Below are positions 8,505 through 17,100 of a stretch of DNA of 64,000 bases, piece after piece. The stretch lies in NCBI RefSeq assembly GCF_001441615.1, contig NZ_LAXJ01000002.1:186001-250000 (forward strand). The letters are read 5' to 3'. The number at the start of each line of letters is the position of its first letter. Positions within the stretch are counted from its first letter, which is position 1. The position numbers and the translations under genes were made by a program. Below the pieces are notes generated by a model. That model was not told the origin of the DNA. It saw nothing but the letters and a program-made list of their open reading frames with translations, and searched no databases. The DNA comes from Roseovarius atlanticus (GTDB lineage Bacteria; Pseudomonadota; Alphaproteobacteria; Rhodobacterales; Rhodobacteraceae).

Positions 8505-9605
8505 ATGACGGCATCGGCCGACAGCAAGACCAGCGGGCGCATCCTTATCTCCGTAGACGCCATGGGTGGCGATCTTGGCCCGGCAACAGTCGTTGCCGGG
8601 ATTTCCGTGTCTGCCAAGAAGAACGACCGGATCGGGTTCATCCTGCACGGGCCCGAGGACGTGCTGAAACCGCTGGTGGCCAAGCGCAAGCACCTGGCCG
8701 GGCGCTGCGAGATTCGCAATGCGGGCGACGTGGTCCAGATGGAGGACAAGCCGAGCCAGGCGCTGCGCCAGGGCAAGGACACCTCTATGTGGTCGGCGCT
8801 GGAATCGGTGCGCAATGGCGAGGCGAGCGTCTGCGTGTCCTGCGGCAATACCGGCGCGCTGATGCTGATGTCGGTCATACGCCTGCGCAAGCTGCCGGGT
8901 ATCTACCGGCCCGCCATCGCGGTGCTGTGGCCGTCGCAGAACCCGCAGCGGCATAACATCATGCTGGATGGCGGCGCCGATATCCGGGCGGATGCCAAGG
9001 ACCTGATGCAATACGCGCTGATGGGCACGTCCTATGCCCGCAACGGCTTTGGCCTTGAGCGGCCGCGCGTCGGGCTGCTGAACGTGGGCACCGAGGAGCA
9101 CAAGGGCCGCGCCGAGCTGCGCGAGGCCTATGACCTGATCGAGGGCAACGCGCGCAACGGCGATTTCGAGTTCGTGGGCTTTGTCGAGGGGCGCGACCTG
9201 CCCGGCACGGTCTGTGACGTGATCGTGACCGACGGCTTCACGGGCAACGTGGCGCTGAAGACCGGCGAGGGCACGGCCAAGCTGATCCGTGATCTGCTGA
9301 AGGAAGCTTTCGCACATACGCCGCTGTCGCGGCTTGCATCGATTCTGGCGCTGACCTCGCTGCGGCGGATGGGCAAGCGGATCGACCCAAGCCGGGCCAA
9401 TGGCGGTGTTTTCCTGGGCCTGAACGGGACAGTGGTAAAGTCGCATGGATCCGCCGATGCCACGGGGATTTCCGCCGCCGTCAAGCTGGCCTTCGAACTG
9501 GCCGATACCGGTTTCACCGAAAAACTGGCGGCACGGGTTGCATCGGCAACCATGCTTGAACAGGATGCCGCCAACGAACCCGACAGTAACGGTGAACAGG
9601 CATGA
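8505..9605 (+). CDS. plsX: Phosphate acyltransferase PlsX
   Basis: PlsX converts acyl-ACP and phosphate into acyl-phosphate, the donor used by PlsY in phospholipid synthesis. The 366-residue protein has the family opening ISVDAMGGDLGP, the block SCGNTGALM, MLDGGADI and the C-terminal GLNGTVVKSHGSAD. Reading starts at ATG 8505; the frame stays open further upstream, but that part overlaps rpmF. The stop overlaps the fabH start by four bases (ATGA), so plsX and fabH are coupled. This is the standard rpmF-plsX-fabH lipid operon. Confidence 0.96.
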   Translation: MTASADSKTSGRILISVDAMGGDLGPATVVAGISVSAKKNDRIGFILHGPEDVLKPLVAKRKHLAGRCEIRNAGDVVQMEDKPSQALRQGKDTSMWSALESVRNGEASVCVSCGNTGALMLMSVIRLRKLPGIYRPAIAVLWPSQNPQRHNIMLDGGADIRADAKDLMQYALMGTSYARNGFGLERPRVGLLNVGTEEHKGRAELREAYDLIEGNARNGDFEFVGFVEGRDLPGTVCDVIVTDGFTGNVALKTGEGTAKLIRDLLKEAFAHTPLSRLASILALTSLRRMGKRIDPSRANGGVFLGLNGTVVKSHGSADATGISAAVKLAFELADTGFTEKLAARVASATMLEQDAANEPDSNGEQA

Positions 9606-10576
9606 CGATTCGCGCCGTTGTAGACGGTGTCGGTCACTACCTTCCTGAACGAGTGGTGCCGAACTCGCATTTCGAGACGTTTCTCGAGACGTCCGACGAA
9701 TGGATCAGGACTCGGTCAGGGATCGAACGCCGCCATTTCGCCGCCGAGGATCAGACCACGTCCGACCTGGGCACCCGCGCCGCCCTTGCGGCGATGGCCG
9801 ATGCGGGGGTTGGGCCGGAGGATATCGACGGCATTCTCGTGGCGACGTCGACGCCTGACCTGACCTTTCCGTCGGTTGCCACGATGATCCAGAAAGAGCT
9901 GGGCATGACGCGCGGCTTCGCCTTTGACGTTCAGGCGGTCTGCGCCGGGTTCATCTATGCCCTGGCCAATGCCAACGCGCTGATCGTGTCGGGCCAGGCA
10001 ACGCGCCTTTTGGTCATCGGCGCCGAGACGTTCAGCCGGATCATGGACTGGACCGACCGCTCGACCTGCGTGCTGTTCGGCGACGGTGCCGGCGCGGTCG
10101 TTCTGAGCGCCGGCGAAGCCGACGGCACATCCCAGGACCGGGGCATTCTGTCGACTGATCTCAACTCGGACGGTCGCTATCTGGATATGCTGTATGTCGA
10201 CGGCGGCGTGTCGTCGACCGGCACGTCGGGCAAGCTGAAGATGCAGGGCAACCTGCTGTTCCGGCAGGCCGTGGAAAAACTGACGACCACGGCAGAAGCG
10301 GCTCTGGAAAAGGCCGCGCTGAGCGATGACGATGTCGACTGGATCGTGCCGCACCAGGCCAATATCCGCATCATCCAGGGCACCGCGAAGAAGCTTGGCA
10401 TTCCCATGGACCGGGTCGTGGTGACGGTCCAGGATCATGGCAACACCTCGGCCGCGTCGATCCCGCTGGCACTTTCGGTGGGCGTGGCGGAAGGCAAGAT
10501 CAAACGCGGCGACGTGATCGTGTCCGAGGCGATCGGAGGCGGCTTGGCCTGGGGAGCCGTGGTGCTGCGCTGGTGA
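9602..10576 (+). CDS. fabH: Beta-ketoacyl-ACP synthase III
   Basis: FabH starts fatty-acid synthesis by condensing acetyl-CoA with malonyl-ACP in the cytoplasm. The 324-residue sequence carries the full Cys-His-Asn triad: Cys114 in VQAVCAGF, His251 in VPHQANIRI and Asn281 in DHGNTSAASIP. Length is normal for the family. The ATG overlaps the plsX stop. The conserved C-terminal GGGLAWGAVVLRW is intact. Nothing unusual is seen. Confidence 0.97.
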   Translation: MTIRAVVDGVGHYLPERVVPNSHFETFLETSDEWIRTRSGIERRHFAAEDQTTSDLGTRAALAAMADAGVGPEDIDGILVATSTPDLTFPSVATMIQKELGMTRGFAFDVQAVCAGFIYALANANALIVSGQATRLLVIGAETFSRIMDWTDRSTCVLFGDGAGAVVLSAGEADGTSQDRGILSTDLNSDGRYLDMLYVDGGVSSTGTSGKLKMQGNLLFRQAVEKLTTTAEAALEKAALSDDDVDWIVPHQANIRIIQGTAKKLGIPMDRVVVTVQDHGNTSAASIPLALSVGVAEGKIKRGDVIVSEAIGGGLAWGAVVLRW

Positions 10577-10626
10577 TTGCCGGAACAAAGCGCGATTTTT
10601 CCGCTTAAACTCTGCCTCCCAAGTCA

Positions 10627-10662
10627 TTGACATTGACTCGGAAAATTCTTCCCCCCTAAAGT
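10627..10662 (+). promoter_or_regulatory. Candidate ihfA promoter
   Basis: The fabH-ihfA gap contains overlapping -35-like hexamers TTGACA (10627-10632) and TTGACT (10633-10638). TAAAGT lies at 10657-10662, 18 bases after the second. It would place transcription start about 20 bases before the ihfA ATG. This is a motif match only. Confidence 0.3.
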
Positions 10663-10687
10663 TCTTCGCAAAGACAAAGGGGATGTG

Positions 10688-10990
10688 ATGACAAACGACA
10701 CGGTGACACGGATGGATCTGAGCGAAGCGGTGTTTCGCGAAGTGGGTCTGTCCCGCAACGATTCCGCCCAGCTGGTCGAAAGCGTTCTGGAGCATATGTC
10801 GGACGCGCTGGTGCGCGGCGAACAAGTCAAGATATCGTCCTTCGGGACCTTTTCGGTCCGAGACAAGTCTGCCCGCGTTGGACGCAACCCGAAGACCGGC
10901 GAAGAAGTCCCGATCAATCCACGGCGTGTTCTGACATTCCGTCCGTCGCACCTGATGAAGGACCGGGTGGCGGCGGGCAACAAGGCCTGA
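10688..10990 (+). CDS. ihfA: Integration host factor subunit alpha
   Basis: DNA-bending nucleoid protein that pairs with IHF-beta (not in this window). The 100-residue chain shows the HU/IHF fold signatures: [19 protein letters not shown], then [21 protein letters not shown] with the tip-of-arm segment KTGEEVPI. The conserved NP at the arm end supplies the DNA-kinking proline. I set the start at ATG 10688 rather than the GTG at 10685, since AAAGGGG (10676-10682) is correctly spaced for it. It is followed closely by a MerR regulator, the same order as in other Rhodobacteraceae. Confidence 0.95.
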   Translation: MTNDTVTRMDLSEAVFREVGLSRNDSAQLVESVLEHMSDALVRGEQVKISSFGTFSVRDKSARVGRNPKTGEEVPINPRRVLTFRPSHLMKDRVAAGNKA

Positions 10991-11000
10991 GAGCCTAGCC

Positions 11001-11993
11001 ATGCCCAAATCCGCCGACGCGTTCCGGACCATCAGCGAGGTTGCCGACTGGCTGGAGACCCCGGCGCATGTGCTGCGGTTCTGGGAAAGCAAGTTCAGCC
11101 AGGTGAAGCCGGTGAAGCGCGCCGGGGGAAGGCGGTACTACCGGCCCGCCGACATGAAGCTGCTGGGCGGGATAAAGAAACTGCTGCACGACGATGGCAT
11201 GACCATCAAGGGTGTGCAGAAGATGCTGCGCGAACAGGGCGTGGGGCATGTCTCGGATCTATCGCAACCATTGGGCGATGCCGCGGATGACGTGATCATC
11301 GACCATGTCGAGGAGACGCCAGCAGCCACTCGCGTGAATTCCGCGCCCCCGCGCCCGCGCGAGACCGGGTCTGCCGCGGTGGACGACGGGCCGCGCCCTG
11401 CCCTGCCCCCGTCTGAGTCAACCGACCCGGAGGCTGAACCTGTCGCGCCGCAGGAACCACAACCGCCGGAGGCGACGCCCGATCCCGCGCCGATTACGCC
11501 GGGTGCTGCGCCCGAACCTGCCCCGGTTGCCTCGGACCTTCCGCCCCGCCCCGATCCGATGTCGCAAACCACGACACCGCCGCCCGAGGCGGCGGACAGC
11601 GTGGACGAGGACACTCCCCTGACGTTCAGCCGCCGCACACCTGCCCCCGAGCCGGAAGCGGAACAAACCCCTGGGCCGGAACCGCAGGAGGAGGAAACCC
11701 CGCCGCTGCCGAGCTTTCTGCAACGGCGGACCGGGTTGTCTGACGGATCCGCAGTGCCCGGACCTAGCGACGAACCGGCCGCCGAGCCGGAAACGAACAG
11801 CGCCGAGCCGCCCGCACCGCAGCCGATCGCGGTGAATGTGCCCGATGACCCGGATGACGCGATCACCGCCGATCCGGGCGTTCTGTCGATGCTGGCACGG
11901 GTTCGCAAGCCACTGACGCCGGACACGGTTGCCGGTCTGGAAAGACTGCTGCCCCGGCTGCGCGCGACAACGGGTTCCGTCCCCAGAGAGTAG
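11001..11993 (+). CDS. MerR-family regulator with a long Pro/Glu-rich tail
   Basis: A 330-residue protein whose first 85 residues form a MerR-type winged helix-turn-helix: [20 protein letters not shown], then [14 protein letters not shown] and a second helix pair [20 protein letters not shown]. Unlike metal-sensing MerR proteins it has no effector Cys cluster. Residues about 110-290 are low-complexity, rich in Pro, Glu and Ala. A short ordered-looking C-terminal segment ([30 protein letters not shown]) closes the protein. The gene lies ten bases after ihfA, so it is probably co-transcribed. Its target genes cannot be told from sequence. Confidence 0.85.
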   Translation: MPKSADAFRTISEVADWLETPAHVLRFWESKFSQVKPVKRAGGRRYYRPADMKLLGGIKKLLHDDGMTIKGVQKMLREQGVGHVSDLSQPLGDAADDVIIDHVEETPAATRVNSAPPRPRETGSAAVDDGPRPALPPSESTDPEAEPVAPQEPQPPEATPDPAPITPGAAPEPAPVASDLPPRPDPMSQTTTPPPEAADSVDEDTPLTFSRRTPAPEPEAEQTPGPEPQEEETPPLPSFLQRRTGLSDGSAVPGPSDEPAAEPETNSAEPPAPQPIAVNVPDDPDDAITADPGVLSMLARVRKPLTPDTVAGLERLLPRLRATTGSVPRE

Positions 11994-12055
11994 CGCGTGA
12001 ATCTGGAATTTCCCCCTTGTCCTTGGCGCGAAAACCAGTATGTACGGCCAGACGT

Positions 12056-12132
12056 CGGGCTATGGCGCAGCCTGGTAGCGCGTCCGTCTGGGGGACGGAA
12101 GGTCGCAGGTTCGAGTCCTGCTAGCCCGACCA
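12056..12132 (+). tRNA. tRNA-Pro (anticodon GGG)
   Basis: A 77-base cloverleaf can be folded by eye. The acceptor stem CGGGCTA pairs with TAGCCCG. The anticodon stem TCCGT/ACGGA encloses the seven-base loop CTGGGGG with anticodon GGG. The T-arm contains GGTTCGAGTCC. A discriminator A is followed by an encoded CCA at 12130-12132. It lies between the MerR gene and dcd. It reads CCC and CCU proline codons. A T-run (GGCCTTTTTT) about 20 bases downstream may end the transcript. Confidence 0.95.
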
Positions 12133-12211
12133 ATTCTTCGCGTACCACAGGCCTTTTTTCCGCGCATCGAGGCAATACGGGCGCCGCGACAGCGCGTGCG
12201 AGGAGGATTGC

Positions 12212-13288
12212 ATGACCGGCGTTCTGGCCAGCCAGCAACTGAGAGCGATGATCCTTGACGGGCGACTTTCGGCGCAACCGGCGATCACCGAAGAACAGGT
12301 GCAGCCCGCGTCGCTGGACTTGCGGCTTGGCACGACGGCGTACCGGGTCCGGGCGTCTTTCCTGGCCGGGGCCGGTGCCAAGGTCGAGGACCGGCTTACC
12401 GAATTCGAGATGCATCGGATCGATTTGTCGGACGGCGCGGTGCTGGAAAAGGGCTGTGTCTACGTCGTGCCTTTGATGGAGCGGCTGGACCTGCCGTCGG
12501 ATATCCACGCGGTCGCGAATGCTAAATCCTCGACCGGGCGGCTGGATCTTCTGACGCGCACGATCACGGATGGCGGTGAGGAGTTCGACCGAATTCCGGC
12601 TGGCTATACCGGGCCGCTTTATGCCGAGATCTGTCCGCGATCCTTTTCGGTGCTGGTGCGGCCCGGAATGCGGCTGAACCAGATCAGGTTCCGGTCCGGT
12701 CAGGCGGTCCTGAACGATGCCGCTCTGAGCGCGCTGCACGCCGAAAGCCCGCTGGTGGACGCGGCGCCGGTGATCAGCGACGGGCTGGGATTTTCCGTGG
12801 ATCTGAAGCCCGAGGCGGGCACGCTAGTAGGGTATCGCGCCAAGCCTCATACGGGCGTGATAGACCTGGACAATATCGCGGGGTATGATGCCGCCGAATA
12901 CTGGGAAGAGGTCCATAGCGACACGGGCCGCATCATCCTGGATCCCGGCGCGTTCTATATCCTGGTGAGCCGGGAAGCGGTGCATATTCCGCCCGCCTAC
13001 GCTGCCGAGATGGCGCCCTACCTGGCGATGGTCGGCGAATTCCGGGTGCATTACGCAGGGTTCTTCGACCCCGGGTTCGGCCATGACGCGGCGGGAGGTG
13101 CAGGGTCACGCGGCGTGCTGGAAGTGCGCTGTCACGAGGCACCCTTCGTGCTGGAACACGGGCAGATCGTTGGACGGCTGGTCTATGAACAGATGGACGA
13201 GATACCCGAGCAGCTATACGGCGCAGGGATCGCATCGAATTACCAAGGCCAGGGGCTCAAGCTGTCAAAGCATTTCCGGGCGGGCTAG
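12212..13288 (+). CDS. dcd: 2'-deoxycytidine 5'-triphosphate deaminase, double-length form
   Basis: Converts dCTP to dUTP for thymidylate synthesis. At 358 residues it is nearly twice the usual Dcd length. The first half contains ASLDLRLGTTAYRV and the active-site-like AKSSTGRLDLLTRTITD. The second half repeats the dUTPase-like fold, with YLAMVGEFRVHYAGFFDPGF and LEHGQIVGRLVYEQM. This tandem form is known in alphaproteobacteria. The two halves may pair inside one chain rather than forming the usual trimer, which is inference. The ATG is preceded by AGGAGG (12199-12204). The stop overlaps the convergent small gene by four bases. Confidence 0.88.
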   Translation: MTGVLASQQLRAMILDGRLSAQPAITEEQVQPASLDLRLGTTAYRVRASFLAGAGAKVEDRLTEFEMHRIDLSDGAVLEKGCVYVVPLMERLDLPSDIHAVANAKSSTGRLDLLTRTITDGGEEFDRIPAGYTGPLYAEICPRSFSVLVRPGMRLNQIRFRSGQAVLNDAALSALHAESPLVDAAPVISDGLGFSVDLKPEAGTLVGYRAKPHTGVIDLDNIAGYDAAEYWEEVHSDTGRIILDPGAFYILVSREAVHIPPAYAAEMAPYLAMVGEFRVHYAGFFDPGFGHDAAGGAGSRGVLEVRCHEAPFVLEHGQIVGRLVYEQMDEIPEQLYGAGIASNYQGQGLKLSKHFRAG

Positions 13289-13503
13289 AACTTTCCGATC
13301 TTGCGCGCGACGCGCATCGACTGGCGCATACGCTTCTGCGTTTGGGCTGTCTGCTGCTTTTGCTGCGGGTCCGGTGCATTCTGACCATCAGCAGGTTTCT
13401 TGCCGCGCTTCGACATCTTGTCGATGCCGGCATTCACGCCCGAGCGGATCAGGCGGTTCATGACCATGCGGATGACCATGTTGATGATACGGTTGGCGTT
13501 CAT
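13285..13503 (-). CDS. Small basic hypothetical protein
   Basis: A 72-residue, strongly basic protein of unknown function. The N-terminal half (NANRIINMVIRMVMNRLI) is amphipathic and could contact membrane or a partner. The C-terminal half is Gln/Arg/Lys-rich (QQKQQTAQTQKRMRQ) and probably flexible. An AGGAGGG Shine-Dalgarno precedes the ATG. It overlaps the convergent dcd stop by four bases. I recall similar small proteins near scpB in Rhodobacteraceae but cannot name a family. Good RBS and typical codon use support it as real. Confidence 0.65.
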   Translation of the reverse strand: MNANRIINMVIRMVMNRLIRSGVNAGIDKMSKRGKKPADGQNAPDPQQKQQTAQTQKRMRQSMRVARKIGKF

Positions 13504-13587
13504 TGCGCCCTCCTCGTCATGTGTGTTTTTCGGTATGTAGCACGGAAAAATGAAATTTTCAGGGCGTCTTCACCGAATTGTCGAGGC

Positions 13588-14259
13588 TCAGTCCTCGAAA
13601 AGCTCGGTTTGGCCTTCTTCGGTTTCTTCGTTCAGGTCTTCGTCGCCTTCTCCCATCTGCGGCATTTCACCTGGGGGTGGGCGGTTTTCCAAGAGGCCCG
13701 CGGCGCGCAGTTCCTTGAGCCCCGGCAGATCGCGGGCGTTTTCCAGGCCGAAATGGTCAAGGAAATGCTGTGTGACCACGAAAGTCACGGGCCGCCCCGG
13801 TGTCATCTTGCGGCGTCCGAAACGGATCCACTCCATCTCCAGCAGTTGGTCGACCGTACCGCGGCTGACGCTGACACCGCGGATTTCCTCGATCTCGGCG
13901 CGGGTGACGGGTTGATGATAGGCGATGATCGCCAGCGTCTCGATCGCGGCACGGCTGAGCTTGCGGGTCTCGACGGTTTCCTTTTGCATCAGGAAGCCCA
14001 GATCGGGCGCCGTGCGCATGGCCCAGGCATCGCCCACCTTGACCAGATGCACGCCCCGCCCCTCGTAGCGTTTGCGCAGGTGCACCAAGGCCTCGGCGGC
14101 GTCGCATCCATGGGGCATCCGCGCCTCGATTTCCTTTGCCGATATCGGCTCGGCGGTGGCAAAGAGGATCGCTTCGCACATGCGCTCCTGTTCGGCCATG
14201 GGCGGAGCCTCGAACAGGCTTTCTTCCTGCGGCGCGGGATGATCGGTGTCGTCCGACAT
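13588..14259 (-). CDS. scpB: Segregation and condensation protein B
   Basis: ScpB is the winged-helix dimer subunit of the SMC-ScpAB condensin that compacts and segregates the chromosome. The 223-residue sequence has the family blocks CEAILFATAEPIS, TAPDLGFLMQ, LSRAAIETLAIIAYHQPVTRAEIEEIRGV and WIRFGRRKMTPGRPVTFVVTQHFLDHFGL. A Glu-rich tail ends at LFED. It starts seven bases after scpA stops, so both subunits are made from the same transcript. Confidence 0.94.
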   Translation of the reverse strand: MSDDTDHPAPQEESLFEAPPMAEQERMCEAILFATAEPISAKEIEARMPHGCDAAEALVHLRKRYEGRGVHLVKVGDAWAMRTAPDLGFLMQKETVETRKLSRAAIETLAIIAYHQPVTRAEIEEIRGVSVSRGTVDQLLEMEWIRFGRRKMTPGRPVTFVVTQHFLDHFGLENARDLPGLKELRAAGLLENRPPPGEMPQMGEGDEDLNEETEEGQTELFED

Positions 14260-14266
14260 GGGCGTC

Positions 14267-15055
14267 CTATCCTTTTCGCCGCAATTCCAGCGGCGCGAAA
14301 ACCTCGGACTGGCGCAGTTCGACCTTGCCCTCCTTGGTCAGTTCCAGCGCGGCGGCAAAGGTCGAGGCGGTGGCCGAGCGGCGCCGAGCCGGATCGGCAG
14401 TAAAGCCATCGGGCAGATAGGACGCGATGTCGGTCCACGTGCCGGCAAAGCCGATCAGGCCGCGCATCCGTTCCAGCGCCTGTTCCAGGGTGAAAAGCGC
14501 CTCGCGGTCGAACGCGTAGGGGCGGAATTCGTCCCGCGTGCGGATCCGGGCGTAGCCCTGCATCAGGTCGAGCAGCGTGGCGGTGTATTGTACCCGCCGG
14601 ATGCGCGTGACGTCCTCGGGCAGGCCCCGGGCAAAGAAATCGCGGCCCAGCTGATCACGGCCCATCAGCCGCGCGGACGCCTCGCGCATGGCTTGCAGGC
14701 GCTCCAGCTGAAAGGCGAGATGCGCGGCCAGTTCCTCGCCCGAAGGCCCCTCTTCGGTCGGGTCCGGTGGCAGCAGAAGGCGGGATTTGAGAAAGGCCAG
14801 CCAGGCGGCCATCACCAGGTAATCGGCGGCCAGCTCCAGGCGCAGCGCCTTGGCGCGTTCGACGAAGGCTAGGTACTGCTCGGCCAGTTGAAGCACGGAA
14901 ATCTTGCGCAGATCGACCTTTTGCGTGCGGCTGAGTGTCAGCAGCAGGTCGAGCGGCCCCTCGTAGCCGTCCACGTCAACGATCAGCGCCTCGGCCGCCA
15001 TGCGGTCGGTGACGCTTTCGATCTGTCCCATTTCTTCGAACGTGTCTTCAGACAT
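14267..15055 (-). CDS. scpA: Segregation and condensation protein A
   Basis: ScpA is the kleisin that bridges the SMC head domains. The 262-residue protein has the typical N-terminal FEGPLDLLL-like block, here YEGPLDLLLTLSRTQKVDLRKISVLQL, followed by ALRLELAADYLVMAAWLAFLKSRLLLP. The C-terminal winged-helix part contains VELRQSEVFAPLEL. The start overlaps the nagZ stop by eight bases, continuing the dense minus-strand run. Confidence 0.94.
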   Translation of the reverse strand: MSEDTFEEMGQIESVTDRMAAEALIVDVDGYEGPLDLLLTLSRTQKVDLRKISVLQLAEQYLAFVERAKALRLELAADYLVMAAWLAFLKSRLLLPPDPTEEGPSGEELAAHLAFQLERLQAMREASARLMGRDQLGRDFFARGLPEDVTRIRRVQYTATLLDLMQGYARIRTRDEFRPYAFDREALFTLEQALERMRGLIGFAGTWTDIASYLPDGFTADPARRRSATASTFAAALELTKEGKVELRQSEVFAPLELRRKG

Positions 15056-16055
15056 TGCCCCTGCCGTTCAAGAGTCCGGCAAGCTTTGCCTCCAGAGCGG
15101 GAATGTCAACCTTTGTTGGCTTTTTCCGTGCTGCGAGGGCGGCGTTCGCGCGCCGCAGAGCCGCCCCGGCCAGGGGGCCTGACGCGTCAGTGACCGCCTT
15201 CATTTCATCGAAGGTGCCGTTGCAATGCAGGATCACGTCGCAGCCCGCGTCGAGCGACTGCCGCGACAGCGTTGCGAGATCGCCCTTGAGCGCCTTCATC
15301 GAGATGTCGTCAGTCATGATCAAGCCGTCAAAGCCGATCCGGTCGCGGATCAGTTGCATCATGCGGGGCGACGTGGTGGCGGGCCGTTCATCGCAGGCCT
15401 CGTAGACAAGATGCGCGGTCATGCCCATCGGCAGGTCGTTGAGGGCGACGAAGGGCCGGAAGTCGGTCTGGGCGAGCGTGTCGAGATCGGTATCGACCAC
15501 GGGCAGGTCGAAGTGGCTGTCCACCAAGGCGCGACCGTGGCCAGGGATGTGTTTCACCACGGGCAATACGCCACCGTCCAGATGAGCATTGGCCACGGCG
15601 CGTCCAACCTTTGCGACCGTATCGGGATCGGTTCCATAGCAGCGGTTTTTCAGGAACGGATGGGTTTGGCGCCCGGCGATGTCCACTAGAGGCGCGCAAT
15701 TGGCGTCGATGCCAAGCTCGAACAATTCATGTGCGATGATGCGATAGCGCGCGTACATCGCCTGTTCGGCATGGCTTCCGGCCAGTTCGACCTGTTCCAG
15801 GGGCGGCAGCCATTCACGCCAGACGGGGCCCCGCAGGCGCTGGACCCGCCCGCCTTCCTGGTCGATCAGGATGGGGGCATTATGATCTGCGGCGTGGCGC
15901 AGGCTGTCACAAAGCGCCCGAACTTGGTCCGGGCTGTCGATGTTGCGGGCAAAGAGGATAAAGCCGAAAGGCCGGGACGCGCGGATGAGCGCGGTCTCGT
16001 CCGGGGTCAGTTCAGTGCCCGCCACGCCAAAGATCGTGGCGCCAATCGAGCTCAC
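15048..16055 (-). CDS. nagZ: Beta-N-acetylhexosaminidase NagZ (GH3)
   Basis: Cytoplasmic glycosidase of peptidoglycan recycling that removes N-acetylglucosamine from anhydro-muropeptides. The 335-residue protein has the GH3 NagZ signature KHIPGHGRALVDSH, whose His is the general acid/base, and the nucleophile Asp in LIMTDDISM. The N-terminal FILFARNIDSPDQV and IDQEGGRVQRL are also typical. The GTG start at 16053-16055 overlaps the stop of the SPOR gene (GTGA). The longer frame upstream lies within that gene and is not used. Linkage to a SPOR protein suggests a cell-wall unit. Confidence 0.93.
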   Translation of the reverse strand: MSSIGATIFGVAGTELTPDETALIRASRPFGFILFARNIDSPDQVRALCDSLRHAADHNAPILIDQEGGRVQRLRGPVWREWLPPLEQVELAGSHAEQAMYARYRIIAHELFELGIDANCAPLVDIAGRQTHPFLKNRCYGTDPDTVAKVGRAVANAHLDGGVLPVVKHIPGHGRALVDSHFDLPVVDTDLDTLAQTDFRPFVALNDLPMGMTAHLVYEACDERPATTSPRMMQLIRDRIGFDGLIMTDDISMKALKGDLATLSRQSLDAGCDVILHCNGTFDEMKAVTDASGPLAGAALRRANAALAARKKPTKVDIPALEAKLAGLLNGRGNV

Positions 16056-17020
16056 CGTGTCACCACCGGGATGCAGTCGGCCTTTTCCGCCACGAGGGCG
16101 GAACAGAAGCGGCGTGCGTCGCTGAGATCGCCAAAGCCCATGGCACGCAGGCGATAGAAGGTGCGACCGCCACTTTGGGCTTTCTGGATTACCCGCTGCT
16201 TGTCGTCGAGATATTCCGCAAACTTGTCTGACAGCTTGCCCCACTCCTGTTCCGCAATCGCGGCGCTTTCGAAGGCGCCAAGCTGGGCCATGCGGGTGCC
16301 TGCGGGAATGGTGTCGGGGTCGACTTCGGGCGCGGCTTGCGCGGCGACGCTTGCGGCGACGGCATCCTCGACCGTCTTGAGCTGCGCAGGGCGGGCCTTG
16401 GGGCGCAACGAGCGCCCGAGCCCTTCGGTCACTTGCCGGGCTGCGGGTTCAGGTTCGGGTTCAGCGGCGGTCTCGCCTGCGGCAGAGTCGGTATCGGCCG
16501 GTGCGACGGGGGTCAAGGGGTCCACGCCCTCGGACAACTCGTCTGCCAGGGTGTTGAGTGCCGCCAGCGTCGCCGCGTCTTCGTCACTTTCGACCGCGTC
16601 CTGGGATTCGGCGCTGGGGGTGATCTCCTCGGTCGCAGGGTCGACTTCGGTCTGCGTGGCCGCGACCTGCGTTTCCACTTGGGGCGTATCCTCGACACTG
16701 AGTGTCAGGGGCTCGGGTGCCAGCACGAGACGATCCGCGGGCTGTGCCGCGGAGCCGTCGGCGGCCACGTCGTTGACGGCAAGCCCCTGGTTTTCAGCCG
16801 TTGCGCCGCCGGGATTGTCGGGCTGGATGCGCATCGGGCCTTCGGCGGCGCGCACCACCGGCACGCCGCTGACATCTCGGACCAGAATCTTGTAACCCCA
16901 GACCCCGATCCCGATCACGAGGGCCAGCGATATCGCCGCCCCGGCCATGTTGGTGAATTTCTGAACCGATACCTGTCGAACTGTCCCCGCCTGATGGGAG
17001 ACACCATGCATCTGTGCCAT
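16052..17020 (-). CDS. SPOR domain-containing cell-division-type protein
   Basis: A bitopic inner-membrane protein of 322 residues. It has a short cytoplasmic N-terminus, one membrane segment (about residues 24-43), a long acidic Glu/Thr/Ala-rich periplasmic linker and a C-terminal SPOR domain (about 245-320: GTRMAQLGAFESAAIAEQEW, then GRTFYRLRAMGFGDLSDARRFC). SPOR domains bind denuded septal peptidoglycan, which fits its position between argS and nagZ. The start is set at ATG 17020 because GGAGGT lies nine bases upstream. The longer frame overlaps argS. Confidence 0.88.
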   Translation of the reverse strand: MAQMHGVSHQAGTVRQVSVQKFTNMAGAAISLALVIGIGVWGYKILVRDVSGVPVVRAAEGPMRIQPDNPGGATAENQGLAVNDVAADGSAAQPADRLVLAPEPLTLSVEDTPQVETQVAATQTEVDPATEEITPSAESQDAVESDEDAATLAALNTLADELSEGVDPLTPVAPADTDSAAGETAAEPEPEPAARQVTEGLGRSLRPKARPAQLKTVEDAVAASVAAQAAPEVDPDTIPAGTRMAQLGAFESAAIAEQEWGKLSDKFAEYLDDKQRVIQKAQSGGRTFYRLRAMGFGDLSDARRFCSALVAEKADCIPVVTR

Positions 17021-17100
17021 CGCTCGCCTCGCTACCTCCGGCGATACTTGGCCGCCGGTTTGGATTACTGCCACGTCCCCGGCGCTGGCGCGGCTTGTGT

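Noticed and set aside
11138..12739. A 533-codon open frame antisense to the MerR gene, tRNA-Pro and dcd
   Set aside because: It runs through a tRNA gene and is Ser/Gly low-complexity opposite the Pro/Glu tail.
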